This document shows, piece after piece, positions 19,691-32,130 of a stretch of DNA of 64,000 nt. The position numbers and the translations under genes were made by a program. Source of the stretch: Sialis fuliginosa. Taxonomy: Eukaryota > Arthropoda > Insecta > Megaloptera > Sialidae. Positions within the stretch are counted from its first letter, which is position 1. Each line of letters begins with the position of its first letter. Location of the stretch: the NCBI GenBank assembly GCA_961205875.1, contig OY540809.1, positions 10,552,267-10,616,266 on the forward strand, in the 5' to 3' direction. The notes below the pieces were generated by a model, which made no database searches, was not told the DNA's origin, and was given only the letters and a program-made list of their open reading frames with translations.

Positions 19691-22196
19691 TTTAGGTTAG
19701 GATATTTCGAGAACCTTAGTTAATTGAGCAATTTGGGGGAATTGGTTCGGTTTCAGCATATTTAGGTTGATATTTTGTAATCTAATATTAAAATTTCTTC
19801 AATAAATATAACCTAAAAAAGCGTTTAGTTTTTATTATATCATCATTAACATATTTTTGTTTTTTCAAACAAACAATGTTTAAGTGCTGTTATGTGTATA
19901 AAATGTTCATAAAAATGTATAAAGTATAAGGATTAGAAGTGCTAGAAAATATCTAAGGTGGTGCCTTTAAGGGTGTGTCTAACGTCTGTTTTTGGTTAAA
20001 TGAATGAACTGAAAATACTACTTGTTTATTGTATTTTCAAGTATTTAAACCACTTCGTAAAGTTTAAAAAAGCATCCACTTGTTTTAGATATTCTGTTTC
20101 ATATTGAAAGTTAAGTCCTTGAGAAAGTTATTATAAATAACAATATCCTTATGGATTTAAAAAATACGTCAAACGAACAAATACTTGTTGTGTTCTATTT
20201 TAAACAGTTCTATTTTTAGATTTTTTACACTGCTTCTAAAACTCAATTATATTTTAAAGTATGTTAAGTGTTCTATAAATGTTATGAAGTTAAAATGTTA
20301 TTAAAATTTTTGATGATATAATAATTATAAAGCTATTTTTAAAGCTCTTACCTACTTGAAAATTTTTATACACATTTTCTTTATATGCTTATTTTACTTT
20401 ATTAATATTTTATTCACCCTCAATAATATATAATATGATTGTAATTAGTGCCAATTATTTATTATTATTATTAATTAGTTTACCAAAAATTTATTTTAAT
20501 CCTAACATGTATAAATCTATAGACTTTGTTTTTTAGAATTATAATAATAATAAATAATAAATCTTGAAAACTACTGAAATAACTTTTATGTGAGGTTTAT
20601 TGTTAAAAAGTTGTAAGACCCTAGAGTTAACCAGAATCCATCATTTGCTATTTAACAGATGTGTACCAAACTGTCAACACAAACAAACTGATAACATAGA
20701 TAGAAAAAATTGTGCATATAATTATACAAATTAGTATTAACTAATCATGTTCTCGATTATTAAAATTATTATTAATATTTGTAATTGATTCTTCACGATT
20801 AATTATAAACATTAGGTACAGTGAAATGCAGAAGTGGTCGTCCAGTTTTCATTTTCAAATTCGCTTATCACAAACTTAGTCGGCTCCTCCCATTTGATTA
20901 TTATAATATTTAATTAAATCATTTCTCCATATACCAAACAAAGACAGATATTTTGAAACTCATTTGCTAGATAAAGAAGTACTCTTTGTTTCTAGTACTC
21001 ATATATATATTTGTACGAGTAAATTATTATGTAATCTATTATACATTGTATGAGTAAATTTTGCTACAATAAATATTTGCTATAATAATAACTTGATATA
21101 AAATTAATTAATGAAATGGACGTATATTTGTGTTTAAAAAAAAAATGATGTAACTATATAAGCTCCGCCCTAGAAAAAATAACCGATGATGTTTGTTTTA
21201 ATATTATGGAATCTATTGTAAGCGATTCTGACTTTTACGGTGGCAGACAACTTCTGAAGCCCATAGTACATCAGATCTTTCTATTGAGGTAAAAATAAAT
21301 CATATCACAAAAAAACAAAAATAAATCAGGTTGTTTACAAAAAGCGTTATATATTTAATATTTTTGACAGCCCTTTGATACAGATCACGACATTGCACGA
21401 GTTACCTTTGCACGTGTCTTAACTATTTATATATTTGTGCCGTGACATGCTTGTCATAACCTCACACACCTTTGGGCAGCGCCTCCAAACAGAACGTCAG
21501 CCGTCGTTAGATTCTGCAATATTTACAACGTCCTAAAGTGAATTGGGTATTATTGGTTTTTCTTCGATTGCAGCAAGTAAAAGTATGTTTTGTTTTTTAT
21601 CGTTTTGTCGGCGTTGCATTTTTTATTCTAGATCGAGTTATATGAAAAATAGATTAGGTTATCAAAATTTTCCTTTTTAGTTCCTGATTTCAAATCTTTC
21701 CATTTATGGTCAAAACAAACACTTTGTTTTCGTGTCTGTGTGTATGTCTCGTAATTCCTTGCCACATATACATAACTTATGAACTGCTAAACGGATTTTA
21801 ATGAAACTTAGTTTTATACTTAAATCTTGTTAGTAGACCATTTTGTTAAAAAGCCATCAAACCCGGATGGAGGGTGGTGGGGTTGTATCCCAAAATTGTT
21901 TAAAAAAAAAAGTCGTTACAACTTTTGTAGTTTTTTCGAAAATTATCTCTTTAAAGAATTTAGAACGGAGAATCACTGTACTATCACTTCTTTTGTACAG
22001 TTTTTGTATTGGTATATGAAGTATCAGTTTTTAAAATGGTTTTGTTTTTAAAATAGGGTGTTTCTGTTTTGCTAGTTTGATGTAAAACAGACCAAGTATA
22101 TACAGTTATTTTTTCGTTAAACTAACTTGAGGAAGCGAGCAAATATTATTTTAACTTTAAAAGAAAATACAGATGATTTGAGTAAAGTACTCCAGT
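19691..22196. other. Long stretch without recognisable genes
   Basis: Strongly AT-biased to 21360. A less biased block at 21370-21560 includes TTTATATATTT near 21426. A weakly similar CTGTGTGTATGTCTC / AACGGATTTTAATGAAACTTAG repeat lies at about 21720-21815. AGGAAGC near 22131 may be a remnant end of the TGCTTCCTCG family. Confidence 0.3.
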
Positions 22197-22506
22197 CAGC
22201 AGCGTCGTTAGGGAGGGGTGACACCCTGGGCGGAAATCGAGAGTGTCTTCCCCCTCTCCACGAAAAAGAGTCAATAGGTTTTATTTTTTATACATTAGTC
22301 GGGTATTTTTTAACGACAGAATTTTTTTTTGACACACCCCTTATAGACTCAATGACCAAAACAATTTTTTTTACACATTTCACTCCCTGGAAGCTTAAAA
22401 TAATCAAAAAATAAGGTAAATAGGCTTTATTTTTTAACTTATTACACGGATGCCACCCCATTGAGGGTGACCTCAGGGCACCTCCCCCCCCCTAGTGACG
22501 TCACTG
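22197..22506. mobile_element. hAT MITE with perfect 8-bp TSD ACTCCAGT
   Basis: The left end CAGCAGCGTCGTTAGGGAGG and the inverted right end CAGTGACGTCACTAGGGGGG are flanked by ACTCCAGT at 22189-22196 and 22507-22514. 310 bp, no transposase. The right TIR contains a perfect TGACGTCA (22496-22503). The ORF at 22127-22414 runs across the boundary and is not a gene. Confidence 0.9.
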
Positions 22507-22514
22507 ACTCCAGT

Positions 22515-23097
22515 AGAGATAGAGATCAAATGTAACCGCAGTAATTAATGCGGTAGAAGAATAATAAATATTTTGTTCAAAAGCAGTAACACAAAATCAT
22601 GAAATTTTTTTCTCAAAATCATGTTTTGCAACAGACGTTCTATTTTCATATATAGGTAACGTGAGTGACGTTTCATTTATCAATTTCGAATTAGCGATCA
22701 CCAACGAAGTATACTTAATATTGATAGATAAGAGAAAGTACATCCACGTGGATTAACAGCGAGAGAAAATGTGACGCAAGCAGGAGAAAAATATTGTATT
22801 TTATTTTAACAAACAGTAATAGATATATGGGTATTGGAAATTGGGTATACACAGGCTCTGAGAGAGCTTCAACGGGGCCCCGGCCAAACAACGAAATTCC
22901 TAACAATTCCCAATTATCCTTAAATTTAGTTTGAACTCGTATGCTTCTTATAACTTTCTAATATTATTTTAATATTAAAAACAGTATAAGTAGTAAATAA
23001 ATGTGTAAAATATAAATCATTTTCGGGGAGTCGGGGGCCTGGGAATACGAATATAAATATTAAAATAATGTTTATCTATTTCGTTTATGTTCAGAAC
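22515..23097. other. No recognisable gene
   Basis: Contains a GC-rich patch GGGGCCCCGGCC near 22875-22886. Small ORF on the minus strand without recognised domain. Confidence 0.3.
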
Positions 23098-23174
23098 TAG
23101 TGGTTCCAGAAGTGTCTGTCGCGGCGCCCTAGGGAAAAAGAGCGCCGCGAGTTGAAAAAGTTTGGGAACCATTG
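23098..23174. mobile_element. Very short hAT-like MITE
   Basis: TAGTGGTTCCAGAAG at left and, inverted, CAATGGTTCCCAAAC at right enclose a GC-rich hairpin (GCGGCGCC ... GCGCCGCG). 77 bp. The 8-bp flanks do not match convincingly. Confidence 0.5.
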
Positions 23175-23732
23175 TCAGTTAGGTTAACCTATACGTTTGA
23201 GAAATCCTGAATGCAGACATATTCGTGTCCCTCGAGGGGGTTATAGGGAAAGGTGATTGCGCGTCAGGAGAGTACCGGTTGGGGGTGGTTGTGGGGGGTA
23301 ATACGAGAGAGTTAATTTGATGAACGCTGATTACTGTGACTCGCGCATACACCATTATTCAGCACACGTTACAGTCGAACTTCTGAAATTCCATTTACTG
23401 CTCATATTATCTGATGTGTCACTTATATGCTGGTGTGTGATTAAAATAATTTATGTTTTAATTCGGATCCGGAATTGTGTTAGCGAGTAGGGCGTAAAAT
23501 GATTTTATATCGCGTACACACCAACGCACGCACTCATCTGGGATGTGGGCTGATTGTTGTTTAAATTGTATTTTAGTTAATTTGATTTATTGTACCTACG
23601 CGAGTATGTTTTTGAATTATTCAGAGCAGTGTTTGCCAAAGTGATGAACCAGTTTTATTTTGTAATATTGTTAGGTTAGATCAGTGAAATACGACTATAA
23701 GTTATCAATGATCAAGGTATATAAAGACAAGG
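23175..23732. other. GC-richer unique block, then AT-rich
   Basis: 23230-23400 is less AT-biased, with several G-runs. No coding remnant recognised. Confidence 0.3.
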
Positions 23733-24110
23733 TAGTCTCAATAGCTCCTTGTCCAATCAGTGCTTAGCAGGAATGACGTCATATTCAAATGTTATAATTT
23801 GTATAATTGGTACAGTAAAAAATTTTTTTTCGAACACAATAATTTCTTTATCAACGAAAATTGGTACAGGGATAGTTTGGTATCTACACTTTAAGAAACC
23901 GATGAGTGCAGTTGTCATTTTGAAGTTATAAACAGTGTTTCGCTACTTATGCACCCCTTGGTCGACTACACTCATCAGTTTCTTTAAGTTTTGGTACTTA
24001 ACTATCTCTATACCAATTTTCGTTGATAAAGAAAATATTTTGTTCGAAAAATTTAGTTTTACTGCACTAATTATACATAATATGTAACTATACATAAAAG
24101 ACGCACCATA
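23733..24110. mobile_element. Diverged palindromic element with CCAAT-CRE module
   Basis: Arms of about 110 bp (23810-23917 and 23966-24080) pair at roughly 80 percent around a short loop; each includes ATCAACGAAAATTGGTA. The left outer part (TAGTCTCAATAGCTCCTTG, CCAATCA at 23753-23759, TGACGTCA at 23774-23781) resembles the element nested at 44346-44850. The minus-strand ORF at 23943-24161 lies in the right arm. Confidence 0.65.
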
Positions 24111-25279
24111 GGAAGAGATGCACCACTTTTTGTACCGGTTACACCAAAAGATTGACAGCAATTATTCAACTGTCAATAATGTCATTCTTATCTATGAATA
24201 TAATCTCATAAAAAAATGTCGATTGTGTACAATAAAAATTAAAAAACTTTTCATTGTCTCAAGAATTTTTGTGAATGTTGAGTAAATTTGTCATTACCTT
24301 GTTGTCACATATACAGTGTATTCCAAGTTGATTAAGACATAGGAAATTTAACATGGGGGCAATTAGAAGTGTTGTAGTAACCTTTGGTCAAATTTAACGA
24401 AGTGTGATTGGTGCATTTTGAAATGCCGCCACAAAATTTAATAAAATTGTAAAAACATGTTTTGACATTTTTTTGGCACTCAGGTTTCTATAGGGCACTG
24501 GCGCGTCTCTCCCTCAATTTAAGGATAGATGCACCATCTTTTTTAAAACATGCTGAGGGTGTATTAAATGAAAATAAATGCCTTTTCCCAGGACTCCTAC
24601 ATGGGGGGGGGGGGTGACAGGACTCTAGTAGTAGTAGGGAGAATAATGTATAAATGAATAAATCATTTCGGGTGGTGCACTTAACCCCAAGCCCTAGGGA
24701 GATGCACTATTTCGACTTAAAAAAAGCATTTACGATATTAAAATATGTTTTTATACTAAATGTTATATTTTGTTAAAGACATTAATAAATAAATAAATCA
24801 GATTTACTCATACATTCATTTGTATTTATTTAATATTTTATAAATAATACAAAAAATAGGGTCTCTCCCGAAATTACCCTATTTATCATAGCACACACAC
24901 TCACATTTTTTTGTATTTTGATTTAATTAAAGATTATGCTTAACATGCCATATTAAAAAAAAATTTGTCAGTAATTATTTTATAAGTTTGAGATCTTACA
25001 CATATTATTATATGAAACTTTATGATCATCCTGTAGATGTATAATATGTTCGTGTGTATGCATGTGAATGTGTGGTAACATACGAATACAACAATAGCAT
25101 ACATACGCGACGTGTGTAAGCATCTCACGATCACATACATACATATATACCATTTAATTTTAACTGAACAAATCATATAAGATTCCCTCGGGTAATATTT
25201 TATATTTAACTTCTATAAACATACAGATACATCAGCCTGCAGGACAAAAAAGCGCCTATTTTCTCGTATTCATTCTCCT
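24111..25279. other. No recognisable gene; poly-G run
   Basis: A run of ten or so G residues lies near 24603. A TGCACC word recurs at about 24098, 24118 and 24530. The ORF at 24940-25176 spans ACATAC-type simple sequence. Confidence 0.3.
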
Positions 25280-25500
25280 CTAAATTTCGCCATGACCTCT
25301 ATCATATTGTTTCCCTCGCCTGGTTTTCCATCTCTTTCTCCCTTCCGCTACAGTTTCCTGTGTTCTCGAGGGAACCACTCCGTTATTATCCTTTATCCTG
25401 AAAATGCGGCCAGGCCAATTCCACTTTAAACTTTACCTTGCGCACTAAGTCAATAATTGGCTCACTTCCGTGTAATGTTCCGTTGTTATGTCTTCTTCAA
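25280..25500 (-). pseudogene. Non-LTR retrotransposon ORF2 C-terminal remnant
   Basis: On the minus strand 25426 to 25280 reads one open frame beginning KWNWPGRIFRIKDNN and including GRKRWKTRRGKQYD, then stops. This matches the pattern of LINE ORF2 C-termini (K-W-N-W-x-G-H, K-D-N-R-W, G-R-P-x-x-R-W). Upstream, in another frame, DLVRKVKFK suggests the preceding residues with a frameshift. Too short and broken to function. The clade (Jockey/CR1-like versus other) cannot be set from this piece. Confidence 0.6.
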
Positions 25501-26258
25501 CGTGGGTAATCATTTTTAAATAAAGATGTTCAGTGGCGCATCTAAAAAGGCGCAGGACAGAGAGTGATGAATATACTCACTATAACAGTTACAGTGTTTT
25601 CAATCATTGTACAACAAGTGTATCTAATTCAGAGATTATATCGGTTATGTATGGATCATTTTTAAATAAAATCGATCAATGTTTTTTTTTGAAGTCATCT
25701 TATTTCTTTCAATGAAGTCACAAAAAAAAATATTGACCAATTTTCTGGACTTTGTTTTTTTTACGGACTTTTGGACGCTGAGAACGAATTTCGCAATAAA
25801 TAAAAAACTCGCTTTTTTTGTAGTAGTAAAAAAATAACAAAACAATTGTTTTATAAAATTTAATGAATAAATTTTGTAGATCAAATCTTCCTTTTTAATT
25901 TTTTTTTCGCTGTATGATCATTTTTGGTTATGAAGAAGACTTTCAGCTTTCCAAATCTGCCCTTCGAATTTTGTAACGATCATTTGTTTCCTAGTTATAG
26001 ACAGACATTAAAAGTAAACATGTGATACAAAAAAATAGCAAATTGAAGTGAGAAATGTAACCTACAAAAGTTGGTAAAATAAATATATTGACCCAGGAAG
26101 GTTCTTAAAATGCATATACATTTTTTATTTTTTTAATAATTTTTTGAGGATACCAAAAATTTACAAATACCAGAAAATACCTTTTTTCGTGGGCCTGTGT
26201 TATTAATTAATCGATTAAAAAATTTAATCGTGAGTTTCTTTAGTTTCAAAGTAAATTA
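25501..26258. other. No recognisable gene
   Basis: AT-rich with T-runs. Overlapping opposite-strand ORFs at 25533-25884 show no recognised domain. Confidence 0.3.
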
Positions 26259-26401
26259 CAGTGGGACCTCGTTAGTACGTTTTTCGCCATTTTTCGTTTT
26301 TTTAGGTCTCGGCATTCTTTCATAAAACCCTATGTTAAAATATTTCGTTAATACGTATTTTCCCCCAGTCCCTTCAAGAACGTACTAACGAGGTTCCATT
26401 G
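26259..26401. mobile_element. pogo/Tigger-like MITE, 143 bp, TA TSD
   Basis: CAGTGGGACCTCGTTAGTAC and, inverted, CAATGGAACCTCGTTAGTAC are near-perfect TIRs (21 of 23). TA flanks both ends (26257-26258, 26402-26403). Ends of this form and the TA target fit the pogo group. Confidence 0.85.
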
Positions 26402-26403
26402 TA

Positions 26404-27383
26404 TGTTTTGAATTTGAATAAAAATGATTACTTTATTGGAAGATCGTAGATCGGATGTCCAAACCATATCTGACTATAAATAAATAAAATCTTTGTATAG
26501 GGTACATAAAATTTGTCAATCGCACTTGAAGAAAGAGTTCGTTTTACAATTACTTGCAAGCGAATTCTTTAGCATACGTAAAATTAACATATTTGACGTA
26601 TTAAAATAAAAACATGTTGAAAGTAAATTTAATGTAAATGTGTGAAATATTATTAACAACATTGAACCATATATGCTTTCATATTTCCCCAGATTTCTGC
26701 AGAAATTAATTAAAAATAGAGAACACAAACATTGTAACCTTAAACCGTTTATTACTGAAATAATAATCTTTTAAGCTAACTTCCCTTTCACATCAACAGC
26801 AAACAGTCTTGATGTATTTTAAACGGAGTTGTTTGACGAGGGGATGTTACTGCTTACACTTTTAGCAATGAACGTAACTGATCCAGTAAGTATACATACT
26901 GCAGTCTACTTTTATTTAGGAAATGCGAAAGTTTATTAACAACACACGTAATTTTCTTTCAAACTTTTGATATTATGTTTCACAAAATGTGTTGTTTGTT
27001 CTTATAATGTAAGTCTGCTCTCATTGTTTGTATATGTTATATTACATTATTATATGTGTTATTGTTGCTTAGAATAAATTTACCACTCAGTAGACAAAGT
27101 GACTAACTCTTACTTTTTTGCTGTTTATGTAATTTTTATTCTCGATGAAAGTTTAAAAAATATATTAACTTTTTTGATGATCGCGAATTAAAGTTAAAAT
27201 CGTACAATTTAATTACTCACTTTACTATTAAGACGCAGTTCACTACGAAAGTTTTGAAATTACATAAGGAATGTTGATTTTTTATTGATTTTACTCATTT
27301 TTTTTTTTATAAATAAAGATATTACTCATTTCAAAATTTAAAAGTAAGTTCGGTGATTTTTTTTTAAATAAACAAAAACATTA
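26404..27383. other. No recognisable gene
   Basis: AT-rich. The ORF at 26516-26728 (minus) has no recognised domain. Confidence 0.3.
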
Positions 27384-27704
27384 ATGTCCGGTATTATAAA
27401 GGAGCTAGTAAATTTGCTAGCTAACAAGTATTTTTAAATGAGTATTAATTATGTCATAGTATCTATGGATGGCTATAGAATTTAGAGCAGTGATACTTCA
27501 ACTTATTGTAACACAGTTGGCGACTCTGACCGTATAAAATAATTTTCATAATAGTGTCACTGTTTTAATACCGTTGGTGTTTACATACCACGTGTGCGAG
27601 AAAATTGTCACACTTCATGAAACTTCAAGAGGATTAAGTGAAACCTCATTTGAAAGTGCTTGCTAGCTAGCAAATTTTGCTAGCTCGGTTATAATACCAG
27701 ACAT
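27384..27704. mobile_element. TIR MITE, ATGTCCGGTAT family, copy 2
   Basis: The left end is ATGTCCGGTATTATAAAGGA and the right end is its slightly diverged inverse. The interior is the reverse complement of 1100-1437 (for example TTTAGAGCAGTGATACTTCAA here). No ORF. Confidence 0.8.
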
Positions 27705-28432
27705 AAATCGGTTACAATTTCTTCATCGGTCTGCGTCACTTAACGATTATAAGGAAAACAGTAAAAACCTATTATAAAAGTCTAGAATTTTTTTTACAAT
27801 CGTATTTGTGGTCAGCCTGATTTAGTTCATTTTATTCATTTTAGTATTACAGGGGGTGGGGGGTACTTTCACAAATACAGTGAATCTTTTACAAACAAAC
27901 AATGGTCAATAAAAAAAAATGATAATGGAGTTGATTTGGTTCCGGAAAAATTATATATGTAAAATACTGGTCGAATGGCGTCGCGTCGATACATTATAAT
28001 ATAGGTAAATGAAAGCATATGTTAAGGTTGACTAACGTATTGTATAAAGCACTAAGGTACATAGTTTTTGTATTTAATAATAATAAAACTAACACGTATT
28101 ATTTACATTATAAAACACACAATAAGCGACAAAAGATCTAATAGTAAAATACAATAAAATTGCTATATTGAAATTCTTTACTATTGTTTTATACTAACAT
28201 AAATAAATCACAAAAATAACTTTACAGCACAATGGTCCACTTTACAGCAAATACATTATTTCTTAACATTCGAATATTTATTATTCCCGACTACTAGAAT
28301 AATAAAAGAGGTTAAAAATAACACCGGTACGGTACTAAACTGTGGGTATTTATTATTTCAATACAGCAGTTTCTAAGTACATACCTCGTTTAACGACAGT
28401 AACGTTTTAAAAAAAAAACTAACAAGGGGAAG
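27705..28432. other. No recognisable gene
   Basis: A G-rich patch (GGGGGTGGGGGG) lies near 27852-27863; otherwise AT-rich. Confidence 0.3.
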
Positions 28433-29252
28433 CAACAGCACGGTCCATGAGAATTTCAATGAGCTTGTGGTATGTCAAACTAGAACAAAAATAAAAAGAT
28501 ACGTGTCCAACAATTTGATCTCATAGGCCTTAATTACAAAGATAATTAACTTTGAAAATTTGTGTATTCAATATAACCGTGTATTATGTTCGCTCGAAAT
28601 ATAAGTGTGTTGACCCTACGGTCAACGGGCTGGCGTCTCGCCTGGTTTTAAGATTTTGATTTTTATTTTTATTTACAATTATTTTTTATTTTTTTGTAAA
28701 CATTACCTCTCTCACTTGCGTAAAAATCGATAAATTAGACATAAATAAAACATATATTATTATTGACAATGAAAATATTGATATATACGCCAGTACATAA
28801 TTATTAATTTGTTTTAAAGTAAATTTAATTTATTATTGACACAACTCATTAGTTTTTAATTAATAAATTGAAAAGTTTTAATAAAAAACAAACTTGAAAG
28901 AAACCACAAACATCTATTGTCAATAATAATATATGTTTTATTTATGTCTAATTTATCGATTTTTACGCAAGTGTAGAGGTAATGTGTACAAAAAAATAAA
29001 AAATAATTGTAAATAAAAATTAAAATCAAAATCTTAAAACCAGGCGAGACGCCAGCGCGTTGATCGTAGGGCCAACACACTTATATTTCGAGCGAACATA
29101 ATACACGGTTATATTGAATACACAAATTTTCAAAGTTAATTATCTTTGTAATTAAGGCCTATGAGATCAAATTGTTGGACACGTGTCTTTTTATTTTTGC
29201 TCTAGTTTGACATACCACAAGCTCATTGAAATTCTCATGGACCGTGCTGTTG
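28433..29252. repeat. 820-bp near-perfect palindrome (338-bp arms)
   Basis: 28433-28770 is the inverse of 28916-29252, with about nine differences by eye (near 97 percent), around a 145-bp AT-rich spacer. The arms open CAACAGCACGGTCCATGAG and contain GGCGTCTCGCCTGG. It is probably a foldback-type or long-TIR MITE. No TSD was recognised. The two small ORFs here (28856-29080 minus, 29183-29395 plus) lie in or across the right arm and are not credible genes. Confidence 0.88.
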
Positions 29253-29375
29253 TATATTGCAGTATATTGGGTGAAGGTAGAAACATGATTATTGATACTC
29301 TGGTTTGGACTCTTTATTCATTAATAAAAAATTGTAATGAGTGCCACGTAAAATTGGGACTTTCTTATACAATAA

Positions 29376-29579
29376 CAGTGGTTCTTAAACTATAGTCCGC
29401 GGACCCCCGGGGGTCCGTGAAACATGTTTGGCATAAATTAAAGTACTTTTACATTTCTATTTACCAGTGATTAATTAGTATCTAACGACCTTTGTTTTTC
29501 TATTCGAAGGGATGGAGGGTCCCTGAAAAAAAATTATTCAAAATGGGGTCCCTAGACCATATAAGTTTAAGAACCGCTG
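29376..29579. mobile_element. hAT-like MITE (CAGTGGTTCTTAAACT)
   Basis: CAGTGGTTCTTAAACT and AGTTTAAGAACCGCTG are canonical hAT-type ends. The interior has GGACCCCCGGGGGTCC and GGGTCCCT blocks. The 8-bp flanks do not match, so the insertion is old or rearranged. Confidence 0.75.
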
Positions 29580-30830
29580 ATATTACATAATAATCTTTAC
29601 ATATTAGGAAACGCAACGTCTATCTGTCTGTCCGCTTATCATTCGAGAACCACTTACTCGATTTACGTGTTTTTTTTTAATCCATAGATATTATAAGACA
29701 TACATTTAAAAAATTCGATTAATTCTTTAAAAAGTATATTTCAGAAAAAATGAATAGAACATAAATAATAATAATCTTCACAAATTTAAAAATTGACCAA
29801 GAGTAAACATCCGTTTCCGGTTGTCGAGTTTATCTCAGAACAGGATATTTTCTTCCGAGGCTTATATAGATTCTGTCGTTTTTGAGTTATGGCATCTAAT
29901 TCTACATACACCATTGAAATATCTTGAAAATAATCAAAATTAGTTGAGGAAACGAATATTTCTGATTTCGAAAATTTTCGGCATTACTATACTTTCTTAT
30001 ATTATTATATTATAACAGTTGATAGAGTATCTTATTTAAAAAATAAACAAAAACTGAAAATTCTTCTTGCGGAAGCTACAATGTCAATTAATGTTAGCCT
30101 CGCCATTTTTGTTTATGAAAAAAAAATAGTTTCGCTGAAATTTTAAATACAATAATTTTTGATGTATGAACAAAAACATAAAAAAAAAAATTAGCACCAC
30201 CAAAAAAACATTTTCGATCTACTGTTATTTTTTTACATTCGTTTTAAATCATCCTATATATAGTTCGTATAAATGTACGTAAAGAAATATTTGTAAAAAT
30301 ACAAGAGATATTGAATATCCTAAACTACCAAACTAATTGCTACATTATAGTGGGTAACGTAAAACGACACATGTATGTGTGTAGGTATGTCTATAACAAT
30401 TCTTAGACACCATCTTCGTAGTGTTGTGGTTGATGACAATAGGGGCATGTCGCCTGACAGAACTTATTGCCCCATGAGTGTAGCAAGGACAAATCCATCC
30501 TTACCCTTAGAGACTACTGAATCGTGGTGTATATGCAGTATAAGTATATAGATTAACGTTGCAACTGTGTAACTACGTTACGTCCGTATACAAAGGAAAT
30601 TTGTCTCCTATATGCATTGTATTGCTAGTGTTCAGGAAGGATATTTATAGAACACGATTTTATACTATCTGCTTTGTGAATTACCTTACATCTAATTGAA
30701 TTTAAATTGTGTAATTCGAGTTATTCTATACTGCACATATTATTCGTTATGCTATCGTTTGTATTAGCATTAAACATGTCAATGTGATTGGTTCAGTCCA
30801 GTTTTCTCTCGTTATTTTTAGTATTAATTG
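29580..30830. other. No gene; short interspersed-repeat fragment
   Basis: CGCAACGTCTATCTGTCTGT ... GAGAACCACTTACTCGATTTACG at about 29611-29665 is also found at 33578-33640. A short hairpin (GGGGCATG ... TTGCCCCATGAG) is at about 30443-30479. No coding remnant recognised. Confidence 0.4.
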
Positions 30831-31366
30831 TACAGGGTGTCCCGCGGGAAGGTGTTGAAACGATTAAGCTGTCTTTTTCAAACGGATGCTGTTATTAAAA
30901 AAAATAATAATATAGTCTGTAGTTTTTAATGGGTATAAATAAAATTTAATGAAATGTTTGTGCATCAATTTATGTAATTGATGAAAAATATGCTAAAATT
31001 TTCGATAATTATTTTAATGAGGATTTATTTCCCAAAAAAGGAGTGACGTAACGCATAAGTTTAAATAAATAATGAGTTATAACCTTTTTACTGTGGTTTC
31101 ACTCTTAACTTGATGTTTTCCGTATTTAATACGAAATCCCCTACGCCCTACAAGAACTGCCATATATTTTTCATCTCGAGAAGAAGCACTTTTCGAGAGT
31201 AAAAGTCTAATTATTCATTTTAACGCGCACGTACTTACTCCTACCATAGCCCGAATAAAATTGCAGATTTTTTTCTTTTCAAAGGAATTTTTATTTTTTC
31301 AATAACTGCATCTATTTGAAAATGACAGCTGATAAGTTTCAACACCTTCCCGTGAGACACCCTGTA
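30831..31366. mobile_element. TACAGGGTGTC TIR MITE, 536 bp
   Basis: TACAGGGTGTCCCGCGGGAA and its inverse form 31-bp TIRs with two mismatches, including AAGGTGTTGAAAC. If the terminal TA is the target duplication, this is a Tc1/mariner-type non-autonomous element. No ORF. Confidence 0.82.
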
Positions 31367-32130
31367 TGTATAAATCAAGAGTATGAAAAGAAAAAAGAAA
31401 AGGGCAGTTGGGTTAAAATGATAGTTTCAAACAATATGGTTATAACTGACAAAGAGAGGACACGTCATGCTATTTCAGATTTTTAATATGAGTACAAAAA
31501 AATAGTATACGTGTCTCAGCATTTTTGTCAATGGGCCCTATTTAGAAATTATCACGCCCTATTAATTTTTAAAAATAATACTCTACTCTAGCATGATTGT
31601 AAAACTTTCTGTGGGATGTGGTAACTTCTGTACTAAGGTTCATTGACAAGAATGCCTTTAAAATGATGAAAGAATCAGTTTATCTTGATTTTCTGTATTT
31701 GGTTGTCTCAATTGTTTGCTTCTGTGAGTTTGGTTACTTTAGCATCTTAAGGGCTGATATGCTGTTAAAGTAACAATGAACTGTTCTTTACAATTTCAAC
31801 ACTATATGGAATAACTGATAATATACAATGCAACAATAAAGATAAAAATGGAGACTTTTATACAATATTCAATTACTACGAGTAAAAGCTCTATGAAAAT
31901 AAACAACTAACATTTTCTGCACTCGTTTCAACACATCGATGTTAATGGCACATATTGTGTTTTGTTTGTATTAAATGAAACGTAAATAATGATTTCTTTT
32001 CTGTTGTAAAAAGTGCAAAATGTAATTATCATAATGATCCATTAGTCAAACAAGTAAACTCGTATATTTTTATTATTTATTATATTGTGTATACAGACAG
32101 GTGCAAGTGTGGAATATAAATAAGATTGTA
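31367..32130. other. No recognisable gene
   Basis: Unique AT-rich sequence between two TIR elements. Confidence 0.3.

Noticed and set aside
22127..22414. 95-codon plus-strand ORF
   Set aside because: It crosses the left TSD and TIR of the hAT MITE at 22197-22506.
24318..24340. CAGTGTATTCC as a hAT end
   Set aside because: No inverted partner and no matching flanks were found.
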